Shown here piece by piece: positions 11,601 to 25,227 of a stretch of 64,000 bases of DNA. A model generated the notes under the pieces. That model saw nothing but the letters and a program-made list of their open reading frames with translations. It did no database searches and was not told the DNA's origin. This stretch comes from Odontesthes bonariensis. Its lineage: Eukaryota > Chordata > Actinopteri > Atheriniformes > Atherinopsidae. Location: contig NC_134528.1 of the NCBI RefSeq assembly GCF_027942865.1, positions 25,196,586 to 25,260,585 of the forward strand, in the 5' to 3' direction. Both the position numbers and the translations under genes were made by a program. Numbering within the stretch: position 1 is the stretch's first letter; the number at the start of each line of letters is the position of its first letter.

Positions 11601-14600
11601 TTTTTCTTCTTTTTTTTTTTAAAAACAAATGTTGGCCAAGTCTGCCTCAGTTCCTTCTACCTGCCTGCTTATCCCATGCATGTTAAAGACATCACTGTAA
11701 TCCAAATAAAACTTTTCTCACCAAGACTGACATTCTTGGTCTGTTTAAATGGTTCAAATTTGCTCACTGCAGGTATGAGCCCGTTTTATATTCAACATCC
11801 TACAGTAAAGTAAAAACACTAATGGGTCCAACGAGACCAATTAGAGGGGCCACGAATACTTAAAGCAGTCTGAATTGTAAAAATGTACACAACGTTACTT
11901 TAAATTCCATGAAACCATATGTCATGCTTTTCTGAGCTTCTCAGCTAGTGCTAATCCCTTTTATTCCCGTAATTCCCTCTCCATCATGACCAGACCCTCT
12001 ACCTTCTCCGGTTATAGGCCTTCACTGTAAATAATGCATATGTTTCTATTCAACCACATCCTGCACACTGTGCCAGGACTTGCAGTCACGTGAAAAAGAA
12101 AATACAAACCTCTTTTAATTCTAAGGGTTTATGTACCACAAAAAAAAAACAAAAAAAACAACAACTCCTGGTTCTAACCAGGTCTTATAAGTAGGAAAAT
12201 GCAACTCCGGATTAACAATACATGATGTATTACATTGTGTTGTTAATTATTTAACAAGAACTAAGCCAAAATGCAAAAGCAGAGTAGTTTGTAGAACCAT
12301 CTTTAGCAGCAATAACTTGAAGTAATCATTTGCTGTATGATGTTATCTGTGGAATTTTGTCCCGACTCTTTTCTACAATGCTGCTTCAGTTCATTGGGGT
12401 TTGTGGGCATTTGTTCATCCGCAGCGCTGTGGTCCCACCACAGTATTTCAAATCAGGTTTAAGTCTGGACTTTGACTGGACCATCGCAGCACCTTGATTC
12501 TTTCCTTTTTCAGACATTCTGTTGTAGATTTGCTGCCATGTTTGGGATCCTGTTTGAAGACCCAAATTCAGCAAAGCTTTCGCTGTCGGACAGATGACCT
12601 CACATTTGACTCTAGAATACTTTGGTATACAGAGGAGTTCATGGTGGAATTAATGACTGCAAGGTGCCCCGGTCCTGTGGCTGCAGAACAAGCCCAAATC
12701 ATCAGCTGCTCTGTTCCAGAAGTGGCTTGTTCAGATGTAACTTCCCAAACCTAAGCTGTGCTGCTGTGCATGATCTTTTTAGAGAGAAGAGACTTTCTGC
12801 AGCAACCCTTCCAAACAAGCCATACTTGTTCAGTCTTTTTCTAACTGTACCATCATCAACTTTAACATTTAACATGCTAACTGAGGCCTGTAGAGTCTGA
12901 GATGTAGCTCTAGGGTTTTTATCCTTGGGGTGAACTTTCGGGGCCTTCCACTCCTTGGATGATTGACAACAGTCTTGCGACCCAATGTAATATGTCATGT
13001 ATTGTTGTTTATCTAGAGGTTATATTTACATCATTCTAAGCCCTGGTAAGGACCAGATAAGTTCTTATCAAGTCTTGATTTCCAAAACCTTAAAGTTGAA
13101 AGAGGGTGTGCTTTGGTGTTCATATCAAATATTACATTTAAAACTAGAATAAAATTCTTTTGAAAGCAAAAAGGACTGGAAAAAATTTGAGCTTATGCCG
13201 TTTCAAAGCAGAGAAGAGAGTTTAGAATCTGAATACCTTTGGAGGGTCTGGGAGAGCGTCCGGCTGCCTGCTCGTTCTGCATCTCCAGCACTGCCTTCTT
13301 GGCCCCGGTCCCAGAACGAAACAAGAAGCCCAGCGACGCATCATCAAAGCAAGCCAAGTTTGGGACAATTGTGAGCCAATTCAGAAAGCTGAGGTTCCCG
13401 CTTACAATCAAGACCACCTCCGGGCCAAAGAAGTAAGACAGAGAGAGGGGACACAGTTAGTCCACAGAGGAAAGCTGCATCCTACAGTACAAATATATCC
13501 AGTGGCGACTTCTTGTGACTCAGACTGACCTGACATTCAAGACCTCCGACATCCGCTTCACATAATGCTTAAATGAAAGTGTACACTGATGGATAATGCA
13601 GATAAATGCAATAAAACATGCACATAAAAGAGGGACCATATAGTAGAATGGAATAATAAAAATAAACAAGGTTTAGGAGACTTACACTGAAATCCCAAGA
13701 CAGATTTAGTGTTTAGTTAGGGATATAAAAAACATTTTAAAGGGGGCATATTACATCCTTTTTTTTTTTCTTTTTTTTTTAACAAATTGCCACAGTTTCC
13801 CAGGGTCTCATAGAAATGTATGACACATGCTTTGGTGAAAAAGACCACTTGACTTAAGCTTTGGGGCAGTGCCTCTGTTGAGACTGACGACTTATCCCTG
13901 CTATGGCAACCGCTGAGAGAAGCAGAGCAGAAAGCACGTTTCCAGGCCAGAACGTTATCATGTCTGACAGAAATGTGCGACAGCTTCCGTTTGAACTGGA
14001 ATCAGACCCTGAACAAAAAGCTTGAGCGTCCAGGTTTCCCGCAGGACATCGGCAAACAGTTGGTTGAAAACACTGTCAAGCTAGCTGTCGTATCACTGAC
14101 TGCAAGCGGCTCGAGTTTATATCGCACGGTGTGATTCAGTACTTTACCCGTTATCAAAACCTGGACCTTTGGCGGGTAACTTAATGCTGTGAACACACAC
14201 ACAAAAAAATATATATATATTCCTCTAATCACACCAACAGCAATTAAGCGCTTTCTCAATATGGAGATGTAGTTACTTCATTGACACTCTACTGGTGTAA
14301 GTTACCAGTACCAGCAGACATTGAGCAGCAGATGTACACAGCATGCGTACAAGTCGCTGTCAGCAGTCTATTTCCGTGAAAAGCTGCTTTCATGGTTTCA
14401 AGTTGAATGCGAGCAAGAAAATTAGGGCGGGGCTCCGAGGGCCAGGCCAAGCAGATGAGGCATGGCGAGCTTGACAAGCGATGCAACCACACTGAAAATC
14501 TAAGCGGGTCAATGACTGAGATATTTCCAAAAGTAGCGGGCACAAGACAAAATGCAAAGTTTGTATTTTTTCCAGAATCTTTCAGTTTGTAGTAACTTCG

Positions 14601-17600
14601 GAAAAAAACAAAACAAAAACAGTCTGCTTTCCATCATTTCAAATTCGACTCTTCGTCGTCATTTTGTGCTTCTGAGCGGCGAGTTACCTGGAAAAGAACC
14701 TGGATTGCTCCGTTCGCCAAGCACATGCGCCTGCCCAGGAAGGTGAAGAAAGGGGCGATGAGCTCAATGAAGTGGTTGGACAAGGTCTCGAAGCGATGGA
14801 ACCACCACGGAGAGCGATGCATGTAGAACGACATGGGGTTGGGAACCGGCTGGGTCTGGAGAGATAGAAGAGATAAAGCTGAAGGGGGACAGGTTCTTCA
14901 AGTAATATATTCTTCCCTGAAAGTTAACATAGAAAAAAGATTTTTAAAAAACAAAACAATCAAGCAGAGTTCTAGCGAACATCTTCTTTTGTTGTTGCTA
15001 ATATACAATCATTGGAAATATTTATCATTTTTTTGAGCTACTTGACCAATTTGAATTTCCCCCTTAGGGGGATGAATAAAGTATTTTTCTATTTCTATTT
15101 CTATTCTATTTCTAAACATAATAGTGCATCTATTGCTCACGATGGAAGTTTTTTGCTGCTTTACTTTGGCACCGGTGCTCGTCTCCAAGTGGGATGGGGA
15201 GTAATTTATGGTGCCGTACCTTGAGGGAAAAATTTCCATGTCTAAATAAAAATTGGAACTTTATTTAAACGAAGGCAACCCCACCTTCCCTCAAAAAAAC
15301 ACTTAGAGGTCTCACAACGCTGCGCAGTGTTTGTATATGTATGATTAAGTGTGTGTATGTGAAGTGTGTAATAGCTGGACATGCAAACAGTTTCAGATGA
15401 AGTGGGGAAAAATAAATATGGTACAAAAATAGGTGGAGCGAGAAAGAAAACGGGACATCTGGCATACCAATCAATACTTTCATTGTTTTTAAGAAATAGA
15501 GGGAAAAAAATGATTATTGAACCTGTATCTTACCAAAAACACTCCTGGAAATTCACAGGCAACGATTCTGAGACCTCAGAAAACCAAACCACTGCTACAT
15601 GGCCTCCAGGCTAGCTGCATTACAACAAACTCAGGCAAAAAGAGCAGAGGGGGACAAACAAAGTGCCAACTGTCCTCTGCAGGTCTGAAAGGGAGCAGTG
15701 TGTCAGAGGGGTTAACAAGGCTTCACCTGGCGCCACTGGCTTCAGGTGTGTGTGTGTGTGTGTTTTTAAATCGACATTACCACTTGGGCCGTTGTCAGGT
15801 CAGGGAAATGGACCGAGCAAGGAATAAGCTCCACATTGTAAGATGATTTGTCTTGTTGCACCACATCACTGATACATTTGATGTAAAGTAATTGTCAGCA
15901 AGTAACAGAAGGATTCTTGTCGTTGGATTCAAGACTCTTTGGCTATTGTTGGCTTCTGTGGCCACACGTCGCGGTTTAAGGATGTTAAACATAACAACAG
16001 CACGATGAGGAACAGTCAGTGCATGAGCCAAGTAACGCCACAGAACAATGTTCCAAGTTTCCCCAACATTATTTATGATAAACTATTGGCCATACTTTAC
16101 TGGTAAAGGCTGTAACTTCAAGGTTTAATGCTGCTATGAAATGGCAGAGAGAGCGCCGTTTGCTTCCACTTATTTTGCCATGTGCCCTGTAAAAACAGAA
16201 GCCTCAGAGGTCAACCTGTCCCAAAAACTACAACTGTTGTGATTGGTCAGCTCCACTGGCCTGAGCAGGCACTAGCCACCATACCACCCATTTATTCAGC
16301 ACAATATTACAGAATGACCCGAGTGCAGGACGAGCCCCGTTTCTTTTTTAATAGAGTTTTCACTGAAATGAGTCAACTTATTGTGTCGTTGTCGAGCCAA
16401 TCATCGGCGTACAGGTGATGTCTGCTACAACACGTGTCGTATAAAAGACTCGAGACACTTTTTTTTTTTCTTTTTTTTTTAAATAGAAAAAAAAACCTCC
16501 ATGTTTTTTGTATGTACATAATGCAATTATAAGTCATATTTATCCATAATTTTAATTGTTGAAACAACAACAGAGGAGACATCTTTTATAAGACGAAACA
16601 CTTGAATGTGGACTGAAACAATGAATGAGACCCGATCCAAATGATAGGTTTGTAAATATTGTGACGTTATACTGAAGATAATAAATAAAGTCACCAAAAC
16701 TAGACCCACATAAGCACACAAACCAGGTATGCAAACAAGTAGGTCTGTGCAAGAGACTGATTTCAATGAATCAGAGTAAATTCAACTTAAAGCCACGCAA
16801 TGCTGATTTCTGTGGAAATATCCAGCTGACAGTCTGACGCTACAGTTGTTAACCATATTGAAGATAATCAAGTACATGTGCTACCTTTATACAGATCTGC
16901 AAGTTTTTTTTCTTCGAGAAACTACTTCGATTCCTTTTCTTCATTTAAAAAAGTTCCCTGAATTGTTCAATTCTACTTTCTTTTTTGCGTAAACTGTCAC
17001 TGAAAGGCTCCATATTGGTTTAGATTCTTTAACATAAAATTTTATCCATCCATCAGTTTTCTTCCTCTTATCTGAGGTCAGGTCATGGAGGCAACGGGTC
17101 CAGGAGACAAACCCAGACATCCTTCTCAGCAGTGACACCGTCCAGCTCCTCCTGTGGGGATCCCGAGGCGTTCCCAGGCCAGAAGTTATATTTAACCGCC
17201 TGCTCTGGGTCTGCCCCTGGGGTCTCCTCCTGGTTGGAGTTGCCTGACTAACCTTAAAATGGGGGTGACCTGAACCACCTCAGCTGACTCCTTTCGACGC
17301 TAAGGAGCAGCGGCTCTACGCCGAGCATCTTACAGATGCTCAAGTGTCTCACCCCATCTCTAAGGCTGCACCCAGCCGCCCTCCAAAGGAAACTTGTTTC
17401 AGCCGCTTGTATCCATGATCTCATTAGTTTTGTCACTTTCCAAATCTAGTGACCCTTGGTTTGAATGAAGATGGTCCAGTAAATCGAAGGCCTTTCAGAA
17501 CAGCCCGCTCTTTTAAACAACGGACCAGAACAACAGCCTCATTACTGCTGACAAAGTCCCAATTCGTCTGCCCATCACTCGTTAACAAGATCCCAAGATA

Positions 17601-20600
17601 CTCAAACTCCTCGCACGAGGCAAAGACAACTTTTAAGATTTGGAGAGGCTGACTTGATCCACGGTGCAGGTTCTGAACACGGCTCATTTGGACTCCATGT
17701 CCCCAACCTCTCCCATTAAATCTGATAATTCCTAACTTTTCCCACCTATTTTTTTTCTCCAACAGATTGCCTGAAATTCATGTACCGCAATGGATGAATT
17801 GTAAAAAAAAAAAGAAAAATACACTGATCTTCCAAAAACAAAATAAGTTTTTCTTTCCCCAGTTTTCATACGAGTTAAATCCTTTACATCAATTAGCTGG
17901 ACCCATTGTGATACCCCACAGCAGTCCCACATTAGTGAGCTTTGCATTATAATCCTCTGCTCCTATTGTATTTTACAGAGGGGGAGTATCTTCACTGCAT
18001 TCTTATTTTGTGTGTGTGTGTGTGTCATCTCCAATCCTCCAGTCCCACTGGAGCCGGTGTATTCCTGTCTGTGTTAATTACAGAAGACAGTCTTCCTGCC
18101 TCTCCGGCTTTGTAGCACAGATCAGTGTGGCTCAGAGTGACTGAGTATCTCACAGGTAAAAACAAACACTGGATTTTGCGAAACCTCCCGCTCTGTGTAA
18201 GAGGCTGATTTATCAAAATCCACAACAGCGGTTCCTGTAATGAGCTGCCCTGGTGTGGTTAGCCTGATGTGAGCTAATGACATCCTGTCATCAGTCAGAG
18301 AGAAAGCCACGGTCCAGTGTTCCTTTTAACTGAACCATTCCTTTCATTTCTCTTCCAACATTTCACACTGTTCCAGCTGATCCAGTCGTGGGCCTACGAG
18401 AAATCTACCAACTACTCTTGTATAGCTTGTCATATGGACTCCAGAATAAATGCGATAGCTTTAATGTTCAGAAAATAACTTTGGGATTTCATATTGAGGA
18501 AAGTTTTCTGCACAGCATGAAAAACATCCAACACACACCTCATAGTGGTAGTCCATGCAGGTGAGGTCTCTCCAGCATTTGTCGCCTCGGATTTTAATAA
18601 GACCCTGAAAAAGACAGAAGACAGGTTGTGGAGTTCATTAATCTAAATCAGACATATCATCGGGGCAAGGAGGAGCCACCCTCGTTCAAGATGTTTAGTC
18701 AAAAAGCCATGGATGATGTCAAAAATAAAATCGTATTTGCACAGATGGAACCTCATCCCCTTTCTCAGTTTGAATTCAAGGGTAGGTGCAGTCAAAATGA
18801 ATATCCTCCCCCGCCTATTATACATCTTTAGGACTCTACCAGTAGAGGTGAACGACAATCAATTCAGGGAATGGGACAAATGGATTTCTCGCTTCATCTG
18901 GCAGGGAAAGAAGCCGTGGATCCGGTTTACCACTTTACAACTAGGAAAGGAGAGCGGAGGGATTGCACTTCCTTGTTTAAGAAATTATTACTATGCCTCA
19001 CAACTTATTCCCTTACTGCACTGGTGCAATGGGGAATACAGGGCCAGGTGGAAAGAATTAGAATCTGGTTTGAACACTACATTTCCCCTTGAAGCCACAA
19101 TTGCTGATAGAGGAGTGGCAGCTAAATTGGAAAACAGAAACAACCCCTGGACTAATCAAACACTGAAAATATGGCAGAAAGTAGTTAAAGCTTGTGGAAT
19201 CCAGAAGATGTTAAAACTTTTTAGATGGTGTGCCTATGATACAGCATTTTTACCCAATAGGGGAGATAAAAGATTTGTATCCTGGGTCGAGAAGGGTCTC
19301 ACAACCTATCTCTCCTTTACACATAAAGGCGCAATACAAAGTTCTCAGTGTTTAAAAGCCAAACATGATCTACAACTAAATGATTTTTTCAGATTCCTCC
19401 AAATTCGTGACTATATCGACCAAAAATGTAAAACTACAGACTTATCAGCAGCAGAATTAGCATTCTACAAAATCTTGAAATCAGTGTTTTGACTCACTGT
19501 TTCATGCTACTAATGAAAATACACTTCATATTAAAGAAAAATGGGAAAAAGAGGCAGGAATGAGGCTGTCTGAGGAGGATTGGGGGGAAATTTGCACTTT
19601 TCAGTGGTCTTCGACAAACTCAATGGACTGGCGGGAGCACTGTTGGAAAAATGTTATAAGATATTTTAAGACCCCATATCAAGAAAAATACAAGAATACA
19701 AACTCAAACTGCTGGAGAAAATGTGGTTCTTCAGAGGCAAACCATTTTCATGTGTTCTGAACCAATTGAACCAATACTGGAGTGGCATCCACAACACATT
19801 AAATACAGTGTTTAAGTGTCAAGTTCCCTTCAATTTTGAAAATCTGTATCTGGGTCGTGTTGTGTGCGTGACACTAAGGAGGGACATAAAGCTGCTTCAG
19901 GCCCTTTTGGCTGCAAGTAAAAAAATCCATCACCAGAAAGTGGTTAAATCCAACACCACCTGCAATTAATGATTGGCACGGAACAATTCTGGAAATATTC
20001 AAGATGGAAAAGTTGACCTACCGTTTGAGGACCCAAAAAGATAAGTTTGACCAAATATGGGAAAAATGGATTGAATTCATAACTCCAACTCGAGCAGAAT
20101 TTATATGACCCCTCTGAAGTATTTATCCATTCATTTACCACCTTCCCCTGGATGAAAATCAAAATAAGTAGGCTCCCTCACTAAATTGTATATAGTTGTC
20201 ATATTAAGACTGTTAGTCTGATGTTTACCAAATGATAACCCCAGGTATGCAGGCTGTAAACATGTGGGAAAAAGGGAGGGTCGAATGTGTGGGTGTGCGT
20301 GTCTATCTGAATGTACTAAACCTTCTATATCGAATGGACTATACAACAACACGTTTCCAGGATTATGAATATGGAGGTTCACGAAGGACCAGGAGGACTA
20401 CCTTATACCACACAAACTCTGACTCCTGTAGACTCTTTTGATCACCTGTATGCACAACTGAGTGGGGGAAAAATGGAAAAATGGAAAAATGGAATAGGTC
20501 TATGGAAATCAGTGATGTTATATTTCTGTGCTGATACTTGCTTGTAAATGCCTTTTTCAAACAAAATAAAAAATTACCAAAAAAAAAAAAAAAGCCATGG

Positions 20601-23600
20601 ATGTGAGAAAAACAAAAAGGATCAGTCGAAGACAGTCAGTGAGGTAAAAAGACAAAAAAAAAAAGATAGCTTGAGATCAGTTGCAGAGAAGAACTTTTAA
20701 CCAACATATATTACTCTCCAGCTGAGGTGAGCTGCAATGCGGCATGACTGACAGTAAATGGACTACATTCGTAAGCACACCTGTACACCTTTGCAAATCA
20801 TTAAATAATATAGAAGTGCACAGCTCACTTTGATGTTTTAGTTGTTGTTGTTTTTAACACTACTTGCCTATTCAGACTTTTTAATGTTGAGGCTAAATTT
20901 GAGTGTTATGGCTGCAACAAAGAAAGGTTTGCAGTGTTGATGGTAAATTAGATTCGATCATGACTCAGCATCACAGCTCGTGTATATCATAAAAAGGAAG
21001 GGGGGGGGGAAAGGGAAAGGTTAAAGAGATGGACGCATTGGAGGGAACCTTTACTCAGTGAAATAGAAGATTATGACCGGAACTAAAGAGAACTGTATGT
21101 TGATGAAGGTCAGGTCTTTGTGTGCAAATCCATTTGTCTCTTCAGTTGTTTATTGAGGGTTATCCATCTTTTTTTTTTCTTTTTGAAATCATTGTCCCTT
21201 CCTGAATCTGCACAACCATATAATTTTATAGCTAAAATCTTTACATCCTGCTATAAAAATGTCTCTTGCCCTCGTGTCACCCTCACCTCACCTCACTTCT
21301 CTTGTCTTGTTCTTTCTGGACAGGAAGAGAAGAAATCACAAATAATGCTAATTTGACCATTTTAGGGGGTAAATTTGGTCTTTACACACTTCATTTTAAT
21401 CTAGCACAGAGAATTCTATAACTAGCCATGTTGACCGGCTCATGGATCCAGACTGATATGATCAAAATTCAGGCATTTTGGGAGAAACTGATGAGAAGAC
21501 AGACGAAGAAGAAACTAAAAAGGTTACAAAGAAAAACACTAAAAAAGATGAAGAAAAAATGGAGTAAAATGGAAAAAAAGACTGTGAAAATGAAGTTGAA
21601 GCTGCACTAAAAGAACAAGATAAAGAAGACAAAGAAGAAAGCAGAGAATCGAAAGTCAAAGAAGTTGATGAAGAAGACCATGAAGAAAGAGGTGGAGAAA
21701 AAGACTAACGAGATGAAGACGACAGCAAAGGATGAAAAACACAAAGACGTATTATCCATAGTCTATGTTCTATTAAATGCTTTACATTGCATATGGGGGT
21801 CAATTTGGAGTTCAGGGCCACTTTTAACTCGCTTAACACAATACAGACTCTTTTCATGTGTCGCTCCACGATGGTGGAGTGACCTACCGAGCGCTACAAG
21901 AACAGGGGTCGCCCCTGTCTATCTTCAAGAAACTCTTGAAGACCCAGCTCTTCATAGAGTATCCCCTACCCTAGCACTTACCCTGTATTTCCCTACGCCC
22001 TCTAATGCACTCCTCTTTCTGTACTTCCCTCTATACCTGCACTCTATCTCTACACTGTTACCCGTGTCACCTGTCTGACTAGTGGTTTTCCTTCTATGTA
22101 GCTTATTGTTAGCTTTGATGTTAGCTGTAATGTTATATCCTCATTTGTAAGTCGCTTTGGATAAAAGCGTCTGCCAAATGCATAAACATAAACCACTTTG
22201 AAATAGTGAAGGAGCTGGGGATCACACCACGGACCTTCCTGTTGGAGGATGAGCAGTCCACCCACTGATCCGCAGCCACCCAGCAGCAGTTTGTAGTAAT
22301 AGTAAAAGCGGTAGGAGCAGCAACGACGGCAGAAGTACCACAATGACGATGCTTAAGCAGCCAGTTGATATCAGTCATTTCCCCCCCAAAAAATCCACAG
22401 ATTTGACTCTCGTTGCAGTGTCAGAGGAAAAGTCAGGGAATCGTCAAAGTCAGACTCAACCTTAAAAATCCGTCTTCACCATAGAGCCCTTTGTGAAAAC
22501 TACCACAAGATTTATTCAGAACTTTACCAACATTAATCCCAGACTCCTTACACGCTCTGGTAAGGTCCCACCAATGTGAAGTGATGCAGTCATCACAGAA
22601 ATGTGGTCTGCAGTCACATCAGAGAGATGTGACATAAATGCCACTGTCAAATGGAGCATGTCTGATGCATCAATTCATGCACTGACATTAAAGACGCAAA
22701 ATCCATTACACAGACAGGAGCCACCCCACAGGATCAAATCTGATCCGATTGCTGTCTGTACACATTATTAGCTCATCGGCCATTATGCTTTTGAAATAAC
22801 GCATCACAACGGCACGTGTAGTACTTTGAGACACTGATGCAAATGATCAGGGGTAAGCATGGTCAATTTTGTCTATGTCGTTATAGGAGTACAACTCAAA
22901 AACAAGAACCATTGCTTAAACCAGAGAAGCTTCAGCTCGAAGAGTGCTCCTGTAAACACAGGAATATATATAATGCAGCTTGTAGTTATAATGTAAATTA
23001 GGCACATTATCTAAAGTATTTATTAGGACAAGTTAGAGGGTTGACTGAACCAAAAACAGAGAAAAATGCATCTTCAGTTCTGGACCTGTTTTCCATCAAC
23101 ACTACTAAGTAAATAGCGTTCCATCCAGGACACGAGACTGTCAATATTGACACATCGGCCCATCATGTGGTTGGCATGGAATGCTTAACCACTCTAACTA
23201 GATTTAGAAACACCAGATCATTTCACTCTGATTAGGAGCTGGACTGCTGGCTGCGGCCAAAAAACCCAGCTGATAATCCAATTCAGTCATGAGATCCCCA
23301 AATGTCATCAACTGCAACCCGCTGCACGAAAAACAGAGTAGTCCGTCCAGTGTGAAGAGCCTCGTGAGCGACACACCTGTAAAGTCAACAGGCCTTTGAA
23401 AGGAACACATGCTGATTAAGCCGAGGAGTAGAAACAAAAACCTGACACCTGTCAAAAGGGGTCAAGCTCAGTTAAATCACATGAAAAGACACATAGCTGG
23501 TGTCAAAGCATTCAATTTGTTCAACCATATCTTTTTTTTTTTCTATCCAACTGTAGCCAAAAGAACTGTAGCCTTGGACCATGTTGGAAGTCAGTCATTA

Positions 23601-25149
23601 AAAAGAACAACCACTCTAAAAGATGTCTGCTTATCACATTCACTACACAGTTTAACCCCTTCACAGAGGTTCACTGACATGAGGGTTGCTTATTTGTAAG
23701 GAAAAGCTGAGGGTTTGGATCTGCATAGCCCAGTCAGCCTTGAGTGTTTTTTATTTTGCTGTTGTGTGAACATACCCAACATATTAAGAGGGTATCTAAT
23801 GCATTTTGAAGAAAGTCAGTCCATCCTGCTACACTATAATTAGCTGCAGTTTTGTAGTTTACCGACTCGTCACCCTCACAGTCTGCTGCTGGTGGAAACA
23901 TGCTGCTTCAGTCCCGAAAGTATGTTAAACGCATCTCCAGCAGCACTAATAATGACACCAAAAAGCCCAATCAATGCATTAATAAGCACATTTTTCAGTG
24001 TTGACAATTGTTAGCATAACACAGGGTCATGTGCTAGTTGTTCCGTTTTTGCAACTACATGTTTGAAATGATTGTGTCTGAGCAACCTGTGGTCTCATTG
24101 AAGACATTTTCATTTATCTGTTGTTTTTTTTTTGTTTGTTTTTTAATGAGCCAGTTACAAATTATGCAATTGGCTTGTTGGTATTAGATGAGATGTCTCA
24201 TTTTAAACAATTTCAGGAAAAATATACTTATTCCACAAAAATAAGAAAGGCAACCAAATACTAAACATGCTCTGAACATCAGGGATACCTTTGAGGTACC
24301 ATTTGACCTCTTTGGACCTTGAATATCTGTAGCTGTTTTAAAGGCAATCAATCAAGTTGTGGTAACTTTGTCACTACCATTTCCCTTTATTCCAGCTGAC
24401 ATTACCATTAATGCAGGAAAATCACCAGTGTGGTTAAAAGTCTTGATGATTTTATCTTAAAAGGCCAACAATTCTATGGGAGTAAAGGTGAGGTATTTTA
24501 AATTGCTGCTGTCTAGCATCCTAACAGAACTCGTAACATTGTAGTGATTTTCTATGTCAGTGAACACTCTCAGTCACAGTGAACAGGAACCGAGTGTGCT
24601 CCCTGTGTGTATCAGATTTCTTCGTGGGCTTATTGGGAAAAATTCCACTCAACTTGTGGCAACTGCAGTGATTGACATATAAAACACAGCCGGTGGTCTT
24701 TAATTCACTATGGAAACTGTCAAACATCGAGACATGTTGTTTAGTCGACCATATATTTAGTTTGGCTTCACCAAATACTGGCACGGTTTTATAGCAGAAC
24801 TGTGTTCACAGAGTATCAGTCTAATATCAGGAGAAATGCAGGGTTTTCCTGGGGAATTTTGCTGTTGGGAGATGGTATAATTTCTTCAGATGGGCTTGCT
24901 GGATGTATTCAGGTGTGTCAGCGTGTTTGACAACTTGAATTAGTCCAAGAAGTTCTCTCTGAAAAATCTATCTACAGATCTTAGGTGATAAAAACTAAGA
25001 AGCATTTCAGTGGGTTTCTCAGGTGTCATCGATCATTTTGAAATGCCTTTGGTCTCAAAATCATAACAGGAGTTTGGTTTTATTCCATCAAAGTAATGGT
25101 ATTCTTACGTTGAAGTGGTCTGTGATCTTATTATACCTGCAAGAATCCC

Positions 25150-25227
<78 letters not shown>

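Noticed and set aside
12494..12900. Plus-strand frames across the Tc1 relic
   Set aside because: The real coding remnant is on the minus strand; these are shadow frames.
18713..19492. A 259-codon open frame as a host gene
   Set aside because: The translation is L1 ORF2, flanked by a target duplication and poly(A), and frameshifted after the frame ends.
22200..22290. tRNA-like B-box text (GGGGATCACACCACGGACCT)
   Set aside because: No cloverleaf can be drawn and the A box is missing; at best a SINE or repeat relic.
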